From Bacteroidaceae bacterium (GTDB lineage Bacteria > Bacteroidota > Bacteroidia > Bacteroidales > Bacteroidaceae): DNA of 61,610 bases. A program made the translations under genes and the position numbers. Below, in pieces: positions 54,520 through 61,610 of the stretch. The notes beneath the pieces are model-generated. The model was not told the DNA's origin. It did no database searches and saw only the letters and a program-made list of their open reading frames with translations. Within the stretch, counting starts at the first letter, position 1. Each line of letters starts with the position of its first letter. The stretch covers positions 1 through 61,610 of the forward strand of contig JAFWAX010000012.1 of NCBI GenBank assembly GCA_017507385.1. The letters run 5' to 3'.

Positions 54520-56100
54520 ATGAATATTCTCGGAAAATCTATGTTGTGTAGCGTGTTGGCTGGTACAGCATTGTTTGTGCAAGCTCAAGATAGTTATGAC
54601 GCACAGAACCTGATTAATAGTGACCTTAATGGAACATCTCGTTTCGTCGCAATGGGTGGAGCATTAGGTGCTTTGGGTGGCGACATCAGTGTGATGAGTA
54701 CAAATCCTGCAGGTACGGCTATGTACAGAAAGTCTGATGCAGCCATTAGCTTGAGTGGGGTGTTCAGTGGTAAAGGTGCAATGGATCATGATGGCGCCCG
54801 TATGTCATTGGACCAAGGCGGTGTTCTGATTGCTTTTGATATGGAAAGTCCATCTGGCGAAGGAGTGCAGTTTGTCAACTTTGGTGTCAACTTTCAGAAG
54901 AAGCGCAATTTTCTCTTTAACCAGTTGACGGATGTGCAGAATTTGGATTCTAAATATAGCCAGACTTTCCAAATAGCCAACCTCTGTGCTGATGCTTGGG
55001 CAAATGATTATTATGGTTCGCTGGCTGATATGAGTGCGTCTGTGTTTAAGGAACCTCGTCGTGATGGAATCTTGTTTGAAGATTATTACGATAAGGACGG
55101 CAATCTCTTGGGCAATTCGTTGTTTGATTATGATTATCCTGAAAATATATATCTTGACCCTAAGGATGCCGATAAGGTTGATTATGTGGAGTATCAGGGA
55201 ATAGCAGCTGATAAAGCATATTATGAGAAGGCTACTTATGGCAGCAACATACAGGCGGACATCAATCTGTCGTTTAATATTAGCGACCAGTTCTTTGTGG
55301 GTGCTTCATTGGGCATTTACAATATGGATTATACTCGCGAATCTTTCTATCAGGAGCTGGGCGTGGATGGTTACACGTATGATTTTACGAACTGGTACAG
55401 TACTGCGGCAGATGGATTTGATGTGAAGCTTGGCTTTATTTGCCGTCCTTTTGAGGATAGCCCATTCCGTCTGGGTGTGTCAGTACATTCGCCAATATGG
55501 TATCGCATGGTTGATGCGAATGGCTCCATGCTTTACCTTTATGATGAATACCTTACCGAACTGACAAATTCTGAATACGAGTATGATTTCCGTACTCCTT
55601 GGACGTTTGGCGTGAGTCTTGGCCATACTATTGGAACTAACATTGCTTTGGGTGCAGAATATGAATATCAGGATTTGAGCTCTGCTAAGTACAGTAGCAT
55701 TGATGGGTATGATGCGAGCTATTTCCGCAATGTGAACAACATAACGAAGGAAACGCTCCGTGGGCAGCATACGCTGAAGCTGGGAGCAGAATACAAGCCT
55801 GTAGAAGAAATCTCTATCCGTTTGGGTTACAACTATGTATCTTCTCCTTTCAAGAAGGGTGCATATCGTACCATTGGATATGATGGGCCTTATACAGAGA
55901 CAGATTACACCAATTGGGGAGACATTAACCGCTTCTGTTTTGGATTGGGCTATCGCTATAAAGGCGGATACATAGATTTGGCATATCAGTACCAGATGCA
56001 AAAGGGTGACTTCTATGCCTTTGATGAAATTGACCTTAAGCCGACCAAGCTCGACTGTGACCGTTCGCAGTTGATGGCTACGTTTGGTTTCCGCTTTTAA
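54520..56100 (+). CDS. OmpP1/FadL family outer-membrane protein
   Basis: A 526-residue outer-membrane beta-barrel. I chose the ATG at 54520 (MNILGKSMLCSVLAGTALFVQAQ, signal peptide); an earlier start at 54487 is poor. The FadL-type hatch region DLNGTSRFVAMGGALGALGGDISVMSTNPAGTAMYRKS is clear, followed by 14-strand-type barrel sequence ending in MATFGFRF, a typical aromatic C-terminus for BAM recognition. FadL/TodX proteins take up long-chain fatty acids or other hydrophobic molecules. The ligand is unknown here. Confidence 0.9.
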   Translation: MNILGKSMLCSVLAGTALFVQAQDSYDAQNLINSDLNGTSRFVAMGGALGALGGDISVMSTNPAGTAMYRKSDAAISLSGVFSGKGAMDHDGARMSLDQGGVLIAFDMESPSGEGVQFVNFGVNFQKKRNFLFNQLTDVQNLDSKYSQTFQIANLCADAWANDYYGSLADMSASVFKEPRRDGILFEDYYDKDGNLLGNSLFDYDYPENIYLDPKDADKVDYVEYQGIAADKAYYEKATYGSNIQADINLSFNISDQFFVGASLGIYNMDYTRESFYQELGVDGYTYDFTNWYSTAADGFDVKLGFICRPFEDSPFRLGVSVHSPIWYRMVDANGSMLYLYDEYLTELTNSEYEYDFRTPWTFGVSLGHTIGTNIALGAEYEYQDLSSAKYSSIDGYDASYFRNVNNITKETLRGQHTLKLGAEYKPVEEISIRLGYNYVSSPFKKGAYRTIGYDGPYTETDYTNWGDINRFCFGLGYRYKGGYIDLAYQYQMQKGDFYAFDEIDLKPTKLDCDRSQLMATFGFRF

Positions 56101-56217
56101 CCTAATATGCGATACACCGCCTACTGTCATAATAACGTGAGTTTGGCGAATTTAAAGCTGCATGGATTAACTTAAACAAAAATAAGATTTGCGTTAGCAT
56201 GCACCGTGCGCATAATA

Positions 56218-56261
56218 TTTAGAATACCGCCTGCAAAATATTTCGCAGGCGGTATTCTAAA
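56218..56261. repeat. 17-bp perfect inverted repeat after OmpP1
   Basis: TTTAGAATACCGCCTGC (56218-56234) and GCAGGCGGTATTCTAAA (56245-56261) are separated by 10 bp. This could be the transcription terminator of the OmpP1 gene, but no T-run follows. It directly abuts a second, larger inverted repeat at 56262. Confidence 0.65.
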
Positions 56262-56345
56262 TAGTCGTTCCTTAAAATGCCCATTTTTGTGGGATGTTGT
56301 GGAGAAACAATATTCCGCAAAAATGGGCTTTTTAAGGAACGACTA
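56262..56345. repeat. 28-bp inverted repeat at the edge of the accessory island
   Basis: The arms 56262-56289 and 56318-56345 are reverse complements with a single mismatch. Outer ends read TAGTCGTTCCTTAAAATG and CTTTTTAAGGAACGACTA. The 28-bp centre is itself partly complementary. It marks the change from core genes (OmpP1) to the island with an rtcB fragment. A decayed mobile-element end, miniature element or integration scar are options. Confidence 0.6.
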
Positions 56346-56509
56346 AATAAACAATCAGGAGCCCGAAACAAGCAGAAGCGAGTAAGCAGACTCATACAAA
56401 ATCATGTAATTATCCACAACCGAGAGAAAAAACAACTGACGCACGGACTTGTCGCATGGTTGCGAGAAGAGGCAGACGTTAGCAAAGGTTCATTCCCTTT
56501 CTTCACAGA

Positions 56510-56857
56510 TTGTTTTCTGTCATGTCGCACCGAGAAGAAGGTACAGGTGCAGGCCGCCTGTTGTCACGTGCAGATGCCAAGGAACTGATTGACCTCGACG
56601 AATACCGTGAGTCGATGAAGGGTATCTATTCTACTTCAGTTAGAACTGGTACCATTGATGAAAGTCCGATGGCCTACAAAGACCCGAAGGAGATTCTTCG
56701 CCTAATAAAGGACACGGTGGAAGTGGAATACTTCATCCGCCCTGTCATCAACTTGAAGACCACCAAGTTTTATGACTCCGGTTTGGAGATTGATGTGAGC
56801 GAAGAAGCTGATTTAGTAACGGAGGCTCGCCCCGTTCCCCCAATGGGGCGAGCCTAA
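56510..56857 (+). pseudogene. RtcB RNA ligase, C-terminal fragment
   Basis: About 115 codons match the C-terminal end of RtcB, the GTP- and Mn-dependent ligase that joins RNA 2',3'-cyclic phosphate or 3'-phosphate to 5'-OH. Visible are GTGAGRLLSRADAKE (family form HGAGR-x-SR), MKGIYSTSV, TIDESPMAYKD and TVEVEYFIRPVINLK. The N-terminal three quarters, including the metal-binding Cys and His residues, are missing. Sequence 56346-56509 shows no rtcB frame. The last codons run into the hairpin at 56823-56855. It is certainly inactive as a ligase. Confidence 0.82.
56823..56855 (+). terminator. Perfect 11-bp GC-rich hairpin at the end of the rtcB fragment
   Basis: AGGCTCGCCCC (56823-56833) pairs with GGGGCGAGCCT (56845-56855), loop of 11 nt, followed by AATAAAC. 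It overlaps the rtcB stop codon and stands just before the small basic gene. No strong T-run, so termination is uncertain. Confidence 0.45.
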
Positions 56858-56874
56858 TAAACTTTGAAAGAAAC

Positions 56875-57039
56875 ATGAAGAAGAAAACAATAACCTATCT
56901 GGATGCCATCAAGGCCATGAGGCGTGGAAATCGTGAGGCAGAACAGGAACTGTTTGGCCCAAGCATCCATTCACATAACAAGATTCACAAATCGGAAAAG
57001 ATATATACACGAAAGAAAAAACATAAAGGAGGGTGGTAG
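56875..57039 (+). CDS. Small basic conserved protein
   Basis: A 54-residue protein: MKKKTITYLDAIKAMRRGNR starts it, then a central variable part and a basic tail (IHKSEKIYTRKKKHKGGW). I recall similar short basic proteins beside rtcB-like genes in Bacteroidales, but no function is known. A GAAAG ribosome-binding-like stretch precedes the ATG. The stop is 1 bp before the ATG of the phosphatase gene, which supports real translation and coupling. Confidence 0.65.
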   Translation: MKKKTITYLDAIKAMRRGNREAEQELFGPSIHSHNKIHKSEKIYTRKKKHKGGW

Positions 57040-57040
57040 G

Positions 57041-57602
57041 ATGTTCAACATAGAAAGACTCATGCAGACTGGCATACCAGATATAGCACCAGTATATGGC
57101 GGTGTCAGTGGCAGAACGATGTCATCAAGACATCAGGCATACGCTTGGCCAGCCATTAAGGAGGCTGGAGTGAAGGCCATCATAGACCTTAGAGAGATGG
57201 ACAAGTCTGATAAACTCCCATACCTCTGCCAATATTATGGAACTGGAGTATTTCCACTATCCCTTAGACAATCACGCCAGAACAATAGCACAGATGGTGG
57301 AACTCTTCCCAAAATTCTGTGAACAGATAGACAAGGGCTATTTCTATATAGCCTGTGCTATGGGACTACATCGGACAGACATTGCTCTCTGCACATATTG
57401 GGTGTTCTATGCAGCAGATAAGGGAATTGCTCCACCTCCCATTAGAGGCTATAGACAGGAAGATGGACATAATACCAACAAAATCATGCGAGTGCTCAAT
57501 GCCTTCTATCAGCATAAGACAGAAACAGAAGGTAAAGAACCGATGCCAATAGAGGTGTTTAAGGAACGCAAGAAAGTGATTAACGAATTGAGTAAGGCAT
57601 AA
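57041..57602 (+). pseudogene. Dual-specificity-type phosphatase, frameshifted
   Basis: Frame one starts at ATG 57041 (MFNIERLMQTGIPDIAPVYGGVSGR) and is conserved to PYLCQYYG near 57240. The protein then continues in another frame as MELEYFHYPLDNHARTIAQMV to the stop at 57602. Joined, it is about 187 residues with the phosphatase loop CAMGLHRTD, a C-x5-R motif whose usual preceding His is Ala. A 5-bp loss near a TATGGAACTGG stretch would explain the shift. The general-acid Asp may be the PLDN Asp. Either a recent pseudogene, a sequencing error or recoding. Neighbours suggest a nucleotide or ADP-ribose phosphate substrate rather than protein. Confidence 0.7.
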
Positions 57603-57614
57603 TTGAATGAATAC

Positions 57615-58400
57615 ATGAAAGAGAAGGATAGCTTCTATGATTTTCCAGATGCCAAGGGTATCGTGGTGAGTGGAGATATTCATGGCGAGTTCAACCAACT
57701 CGTCTATAAGTGCTGTGTACAGTATAGAATGACGGATACGATTATCATTGTGGCTGGTGACTGTGGCTTCGGTTTTGAACAACCAGGTTACTACGAGAAT
57801 GTGTATAATCGTAACCGTGAACGCCTTTCTAAGTCGAATAACAGGATTGTGTTTGTAAGGGGAAATCATGATAACCCAGCTTACTTTAATGATTATCCAA
57901 TCAAACATCGTCGCTGGATGACCATACCAGACTATTCTATAGTAAGGGCTTGTGGGCATAACATCCTCTGTGTCGGTGGTGCCATATCTGTTGACAGGTC
58001 GTATCGTATAAGCGACCCTCACTACCATGTGTCGAAACAAGACGAGTCATTGGCACGTAATATCTATTGGGCTAATGAATACCCAGTATTCGTAGTCGAG
58101 AAACTTGATGCCATCAGCGAAAAATGTGAAATTGATGCCATCGTTACGCATACAGCTCCCTCTTTTTGTGAACTGACATCAAAGACAGGAATAGCAAACA
58201 TGGCCATACGTGACGAAGATTTAACGGCTCATGTGAAATACGAGCGTCAGGTAATGGATAAAATACTCAATTATCTGAAGACGAAGAACCATCCGTTACA
58301 TCACTGGTTCTATGGACACTTTCATCAAAGCTGGCATCAGGGAATAGATGGTGTGCAATATAATATGCTTGACATCATGGAATTGATAGAATTGCGATAG
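57615..58400 (+). CDS. Calcineurin-like metallophosphoesterase
   Basis: A 261-residue protein. I chose the ATG at 57615 over a TTG at 57603. All metal motifs are intact: SGDIHGEFNQ (about 20-29), GDCGFGF, RGNHDNP, THTAPS and YGHFHQS. This is a binuclear metal phosphoesterase; substrates of the family range from phosphoproteins to cyclic nucleotides and 2',3'-cyclic or capped RNA ends. It follows the phosphatase by 12 bp and precedes the NADAR fusion. The context favours a nucleotide or RNA-end substrate, which is inference. Confidence 0.9.
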   Translation: MKEKDSFYDFPDAKGIVVSGDIHGEFNQLVYKCCVQYRMTDTIIIVAGDCGFGFEQPGYYENVYNRNRERLSKSNNRIVFVRGNHDNPAYFNDYPIKHRRWMTIPDYSIVRACGHNILCVGGAISVDRSYRISDPHYHVSKQDESLARNIYWANEYPVFVVEKLDAISEKCEIDAIVTHTAPSFCELTSKTGIANMAIRDEDLTAHVKYERQVMDKILNYLKTKNHPLHHWFYGHFHQSWHQGIDGVQYNMLDIMELIELR

Positions 58401-58452
58401 ATTTATAACGACTTGTCACTCTCTTATTACATCAAGTTAAAAGGTATTGAAT

Positions 58453-59457
58453 ATGGAAGATTATAAGGCAACAACAAGGAATGGTCATCAGTTGATAGAT
58501 TTTTATGACCCTGACGCAAATACGCTGGATATACATTCCAATGGTTTGTACCCATCGAACGTATTGAGTAACCTGTGCAGCAACGGGTTCCGTTTTGACG
58601 GAGTGGTATGTGGCAGCATGGAAGGTTTTCTTCAGTCACTGAAACAACAGGAGAAGAGCAAGCAGTTGCAGATATGTCAGATGAAGGGCGGTAATGCAAG
58701 GAAGCATAGTGTCACTTTGTGGCAGACAAACCAGATCGTTTGGTGGAGGGGGCAAGCCTACGACCGCCAGAGTGATGAATACCAGAAGTTGATACGTCGG
58801 GCTTACCAAGCAATGTTCGACCAAAGCGAGCGGTTCCGTGCTGCTTTGATGCAGACGCGGGGTATCACTCTCATACATAGCAGTGGTGAAAGTAATCCGT
58901 TCAAGACTATCTTGACAGAAGATGAACTTTGCACGATACTCACAGAAATGCGAGACAACTATGATAGGCGAGACAAGGGTATTGTGCATAAGAAGCGGAT
59001 GTTCGTAGATATGGACAATGTGCTGGTGGATTTCGAGTCGGGGCTGGCTCAGGTCAGTGAAGAAGTAAAGCAGGAGTATGAAGGTCGCTTGGATGAGATA
59101 CCAGGACTGTTCGGACTGATGATGCCAATGCCAGGAGCTATAGAAGCAATGCACGAGTTGCAGAAGCACTATGACCTCTTTATCCTCTCGACGGCACCTT
59201 GGAAGAACCCATCTGCATGGTCGGACAAGGTAAAGTGGGTAACACAATATCTTGATGACGTTTTCCACAAGCGCATGGTCATCACCCATCGCAAGGATTT
59301 GTGTCAGGGAGACTATCTGATAGATGACCGAGGCAAGAATGGCACGAGCGACTTTGCTGGCGAATGGATAGAGTTCGGCTCAGTGAAGTTCCCTGATTGG
59401 AATAGTGTTCTGGCATATTTCGGAGTTGTTAGCCAAGAGCATCTCGACATTACCTGA
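58453..59457 (+). CDS. NADAR domain fused to a HAD 5'-nucleotidase (NT5C-like)
   Basis: A 334-residue protein; ATG at 58453 (MEDYKATTRNG). The N-terminal half is a NADAR/YbiA-like domain: VLSNLCSNGFRFDG, SMEGFLQSLK with Glu57, WWRGQAYDRQ, and RFRAALMQTRGITLIHSSGESNPF. Characterised NADAR proteins remove ADP-ribose from guanine or act on related N-glycosides. The C-terminal half begins KRMFVDMDNVLVDFESG, with HAD nucleophile Asp186 and acid Asp188, then LSTAPWKNPSAWSDKVKWV and DDRGKNG, as in deoxyribonucleotidases. The fusion suggests release of a nucleotide or ADP-ribose product followed by dephosphorylation. Confidence 0.85.
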   Translation: MEDYKATTRNGHQLIDFYDPDANTLDIHSNGLYPSNVLSNLCSNGFRFDGVVCGSMEGFLQSLKQQEKSKQLQICQMKGGNARKHSVTLWQTNQIVWWRGQAYDRQSDEYQKLIRRAYQAMFDQSERFRAALMQTRGITLIHSSGESNPFKTILTEDELCTILTEMRDNYDRRDKGIVHKKRMFVDMDNVLVDFESGLAQVSEEVKQEYEGRLDEIPGLFGLMMPMPGAIEAMHELQKHYDLFILSTAPWKNPSAWSDKVKWVTQYLDDVFHKRMVITHRKDLCQGDYLIDDRGKNGTSDFAGEWIEFGSVKFPDWNSVLAYFGVVSQEHLDIT

Positions 59458-59503
59458 TTTTTCAAAAAACATTAACAAGAACAAACCGATTAAGTAAATA
59501 ACT

Positions 59504-60262
59504 ATGTTTAGAAGATTAATTACAAAGTTGTTGGCATGTCAAGGAAAGCCAAAAGAGAATATGCTCAATTCTTCAAAGTCCCATGATGTAGAAACTAATG
59601 AAGGCAATACACTTATTGAAGTCAGCACACCCCAAGATATGGTGGCAAAGTTAGAGGAACTAATAGAGAAAGGCAACTATGCCGCATGCTTTGATTTGGG
59701 ACAACTATACTATCTTGGAGACAAAGGCGTTCAGAAAGACATACATCGTGCAATGTCATATTTCAAGGAAGCCGCTAATAACGGTATTGCAATGGCAGCA
59801 TATCAAATGGGACGAATATATGAAACTGGATGCGCGGAAGATCTTCCTGCCGACCAATTCCAGTCGTTTAAATGGTATGCTCGTGCAGCGAAAGAGGGAC
59901 TTCCTGAAGCAGAGAACAACCTTGGTTCTTGCTATTTCTTCGGACGCGGTGTATATGTTGATTATGAAAAAGCCTTTCTGCTATACAAATCTTCTGCCGA
60001 AAAAGGCAATAATGAGGCAGAAATGAATGTGGGTATTTGCTATGCCGCAGGTAAAGGAGTAAAACAAGATTACGCCCTTGCATACACATGGTGGAAGAAA
60101 GCTGCAGAACAAGGGCATGTTAAAGCGATGGTAAACCTTGCCACATGTTATGAAATGGGTGTAGGTACTAACCAAGATGTGTCTGAGGCATACTGCTGGT
60201 ATGGGAAAGCCGCTGAACATGGTGACACATTTGCAGCAAGAAAACTTGAATCTTTAAAATAA
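59504..60262 (+). CDS. Sel1-repeat protein
   Basis: A 252-residue protein with about five Sel1-like repeats from residue 60 onward: CFDLGQLYYLGDKGVQKDIHRA, AYQMGRIYETG, AENNLGSCYFFGRGVYVDYEKA, EMNVGICYAAGKGVKQDYALA and MVNLATCYEMGVGTNQDVSEA. Sel1 repeats form alpha-solenoids for protein-protein contact. There is no signal peptide; the first 55 residues are low-conservation. It lies between the NADAR fusion and the ADP-ribosylglycohydrolase on the same strand and may be a scaffold or sensor of the cassette. Confidence 0.9.
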   Translation: MFRRLITKLLACQGKPKENMLNSSKSHDVETNEGNTLIEVSTPQDMVAKLEELIEKGNYAACFDLGQLYYLGDKGVQKDIHRAMSYFKEAANNGIAMAAYQMGRIYETGCAEDLPADQFQSFKWYARAAKEGLPEAENNLGSCYFFGRGVYVDYEKAFLLYKSSAEKGNNEAEMNVGICYAAGKGVKQDYALAYTWWKKAAEQGHVKAMVNLATCYEMGVGTNQDVSEAYCWYGKAAEHGDTFAARKLESLK

Positions 60263-60282
60263 CATCAAGATTATTTGGAACA

Positions 60283-61347
60283 ATGAATACGTTACAAGAC
60301 AGGATACGCGGTTCGCTGATTGGTGGTGCCATCGGTGACGCATTGGGTTATCCAGTGGAGTTTATCTACTCCTTCGAGGAGATACAGAAACATTATGGAG
60401 AGCGTGGTATCACGCGATTGGACACAAAACAGCATTGGCTGGAAGATGCAGAGCAAGCTGGAAAAGCCGTAGTGTCAGATGACACACAAATGACGCTCTT
60501 CACAGCAAATGGGCTATTGAATGCCAAACGGCAAAAGTCAAACATGAAATATAGTATTTGTAGAGCTTACATTGAATGGTATCTGACTCAAGTCGGAAAG
60601 TGGTCAAACAAATACAAGGATTGCTGGATTGCCCGTATTCCGGAACTCAACAAAAGACGTGCTCCTGGCAACACCTGTATGTCTTCACTCTATGCTATCT
60701 ACAGTGGCAGGGAACCAATGAATAATAGCAAAGGATGTGGTGGTGTGATGCGTATTGCTCCAATTCCTCTTTATGCAGTTGTAGATAACCGTATGGACAT
60801 TATAGATGCTGACAAATTGGCAGGTGATGCCGCAGAGATAACCCATCAACATCCGTTGGGATTCATCTCTGCAGCACTGATGTCACATGTTATCTATCGA
60901 CTTGCCTGTGACGATGAGCCAACCAGGGACGGGATGAAAGACTACATCCAGGAAGGGATTATTGAAATCCGCAGACTATATGACGGTTATCATAATGATG
61001 TGGAGCGTATGGCTGAGTTGGTAGAACAAGCCATCTTCCTGCTCAACAACGGAAAGACAGATTTGGAGAATATCGGTCAGCTTGGCGAAGGCTGGACGGG
61101 TGAAGAAGCTTTGGCTATCGCACTCTTCTGTGCCTTGAAGCACTTTGACAGTTTTGAGGATGCAATGATTGCAGCCGTAAATCATGGTGGTGACAGTGAT
61201 AGTACAGGAGCCGTGACTGGCAATATCCTTGGTGCTGTCGTCGGCTATGGGGCTATCCCTCAATTCTACAAGGATGACTTGGAGATGCACGACTTGATTC
61301 TCCATATGGCAGATGACCTCTATCGAGGTGAAGTAGCTAAGATGTAA
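60283..61347 (+). CDS. ADP-ribosylglycohydrolase (DraG/ARH family)
   Basis: A 354-residue enzyme that hydrolyses ADP-ribose from protein or nucleic-acid acceptors with two Mg2+. Metal-site motifs are intact: GGAIGDALGYPVE (about 14-26), VSDDTQMTLF (67-76) and the C-terminal HGGDSDSTGAVTGNILGA. The middle shows SKGCGGVMRIAP and ITHQHPLG. It is the last gene of the cassette, 20 bp after the Sel1 gene, followed by a strong terminator. It complements the NADAR domain in ADP-ribose removal. Confidence 0.93.
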   Translation: MNTLQDRIRGSLIGGAIGDALGYPVEFIYSFEEIQKHYGERGITRLDTKQHWLEDAEQAGKAVVSDDTQMTLFTANGLLNAKRQKSNMKYSICRAYIEWYLTQVGKWSNKYKDCWIARIPELNKRRAPGNTCMSSLYAIYSGREPMNNSKGCGGVMRIAPIPLYAVVDNRMDIIDADKLAGDAAEITHQHPLGFISAALMSHVIYRLACDDEPTRDGMKDYIQEGIIEIRRLYDGYHNDVERMAELVEQAIFLLNNGKTDLENIGQLGEGWTGEEALAIALFCALKHFDSFEDAMIAAVNHGGDSDSTGAVTGNILGAVVGYGAIPQFYKDDLEMHDLILHMADDLYRGEVAKM

Positions 61348-61378
61348 ATTATTACTGTCCGCTAAACATGACACCACT

Positions 61379-61417
61379 CTCCCAACTCTCTGAAAACGAA
61401 GAGTTGGGAGATTTTTT
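61379..61417 (+). terminator. Rho-independent terminator closing the ADP-ribose cassette
   Basis: CTCCCAACTCT (61379-61389) pairs perfectly with AGAGTTGGGAG (61400-61410) across a 10-nt loop, followed by ATTTTTT. It lies 31 bp after the ADP-ribosylglycohydrolase stop. Confidence 0.9.
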
Positions 61418-61610
61418 GTCATGGACAAGCCCCCTCTATGCATTGCCTGTCTCCTTTGGCGGCGGTTCTGCGGTAGTGTTTCCTTTAGTGTGTCTAGAGT
61501 AGTTGCTCCAAGCCTGTAAACTTTGGATGTGTCTGCAAAGTTAGTTAATAAAATTTATTGTTGGCATAATATCTCTTTGTTTTCTGTATTATTGTTCTTG
61601 TCATATCTCA
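61418..61610. other. Non-coding tail of the window
   Basis: No convincing gene. A minus-strand TAACTTTG box (61536-61543) has no matching -33 element. The sequence turns AT-rich after 61530, as at a promoter region for a gene outside the window. Confidence 0.4.

Noticed and set aside
60976-61443. Minus-strand frame at the right end
   Set aside because: It is antisense to the ADP-ribosylglycohydrolase and its terminator, with no domain.

Overview
The window reads as chromosomal DNA of a Bacteroidetes bacterium, most likely a Prevotella-type Bacteroidales. The evidence is gene content (DUF4286, DUF4270, DUF3256, a TamL-type lipoprotein, OmpP1, a BspA-like leucine-rich protein, short glycogen-synthase-like protein, GH3/GH31/GH127 hydrolases) and many promoters of the Bacteroidetes type (TTTG, 19-21 bp, TAnnTTTG). 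Those promoters sit in front of tRNA, SRP RNA and protein genes.

Layout. 1-1290: the 3'-truncated gene of a multi-module helix-turn-helix DNA-binding protein on the minus strand, with its own promoter and a phased GTCAA motif array in the leader. 1292-2700: a BspA-like LRR protein preceded by a highly structured RNA that I cannot name, with a promoter and a terminator. 2880-3977: tRNA-Thr(CGT), DUF4286 and ruvC. 4028-9859: a secreted or anchored NUC-type nuclease, then pyrK-pyrD and a Dna2-like nuclease-helicase. 9892-14160: tRNA-His, ffh-folD, a DedA protein, then divergently the SRP RNA, tRNA-Thr(TGT) and a Nudix hydrolase. 14338-18313: a small secreted protein, uvrD/pcrA and nspC. 18325-24060: a MacAB-TolC type efflux operon with split ATPase and permease, then rnpB. 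24157-32028: GH3, a secreted protein, a broken LuxR-HTH gene, a GH31 alpha-xylosidase and a DUF2752 protein. 32205-39720: a ModF-like ABC ATPase, a YqiA esterase, DUF4270, a GlgA-like protein, a WalJ-like hydrolase and aspS. 39888-49472: tamL, an esterase, tamB, ribH and a TPR protein. 49975-56100: GH127, an aromatic/low-complexity secreted protein and OmpP1/FadL.

56218-61417 is an accessory island. It begins with two large inverted repeats and an rtcB fragment. A same-strand series follows: a small basic protein, a frameshifted dual-specificity-type phosphatase, a metallophosphoesterase, a NADAR-5'-nucleotidase fusion, a Sel1-repeat protein and an ADP-ribosylglycohydrolase, ending in a strong terminator. 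The set points to removal and breakdown of ADP-ribose or nucleotide adducts, perhaps linked to RNA repair.

The most unusual signal is a dispersed intergenic repeat with a fixed geometry: 17-bp units (7-bp arm, 3-bp centre, 7-bp arm, usually CG at both ends) separated by exactly 6 bp, so a 23-bp period. It occurs in eight stretches at seven places. Two sequence classes (GTGCCCCAC core; AGGGTGT core with TAATTA spacers) and one divergent member share the geometry, and at 39888-39996 both classes run in one register.
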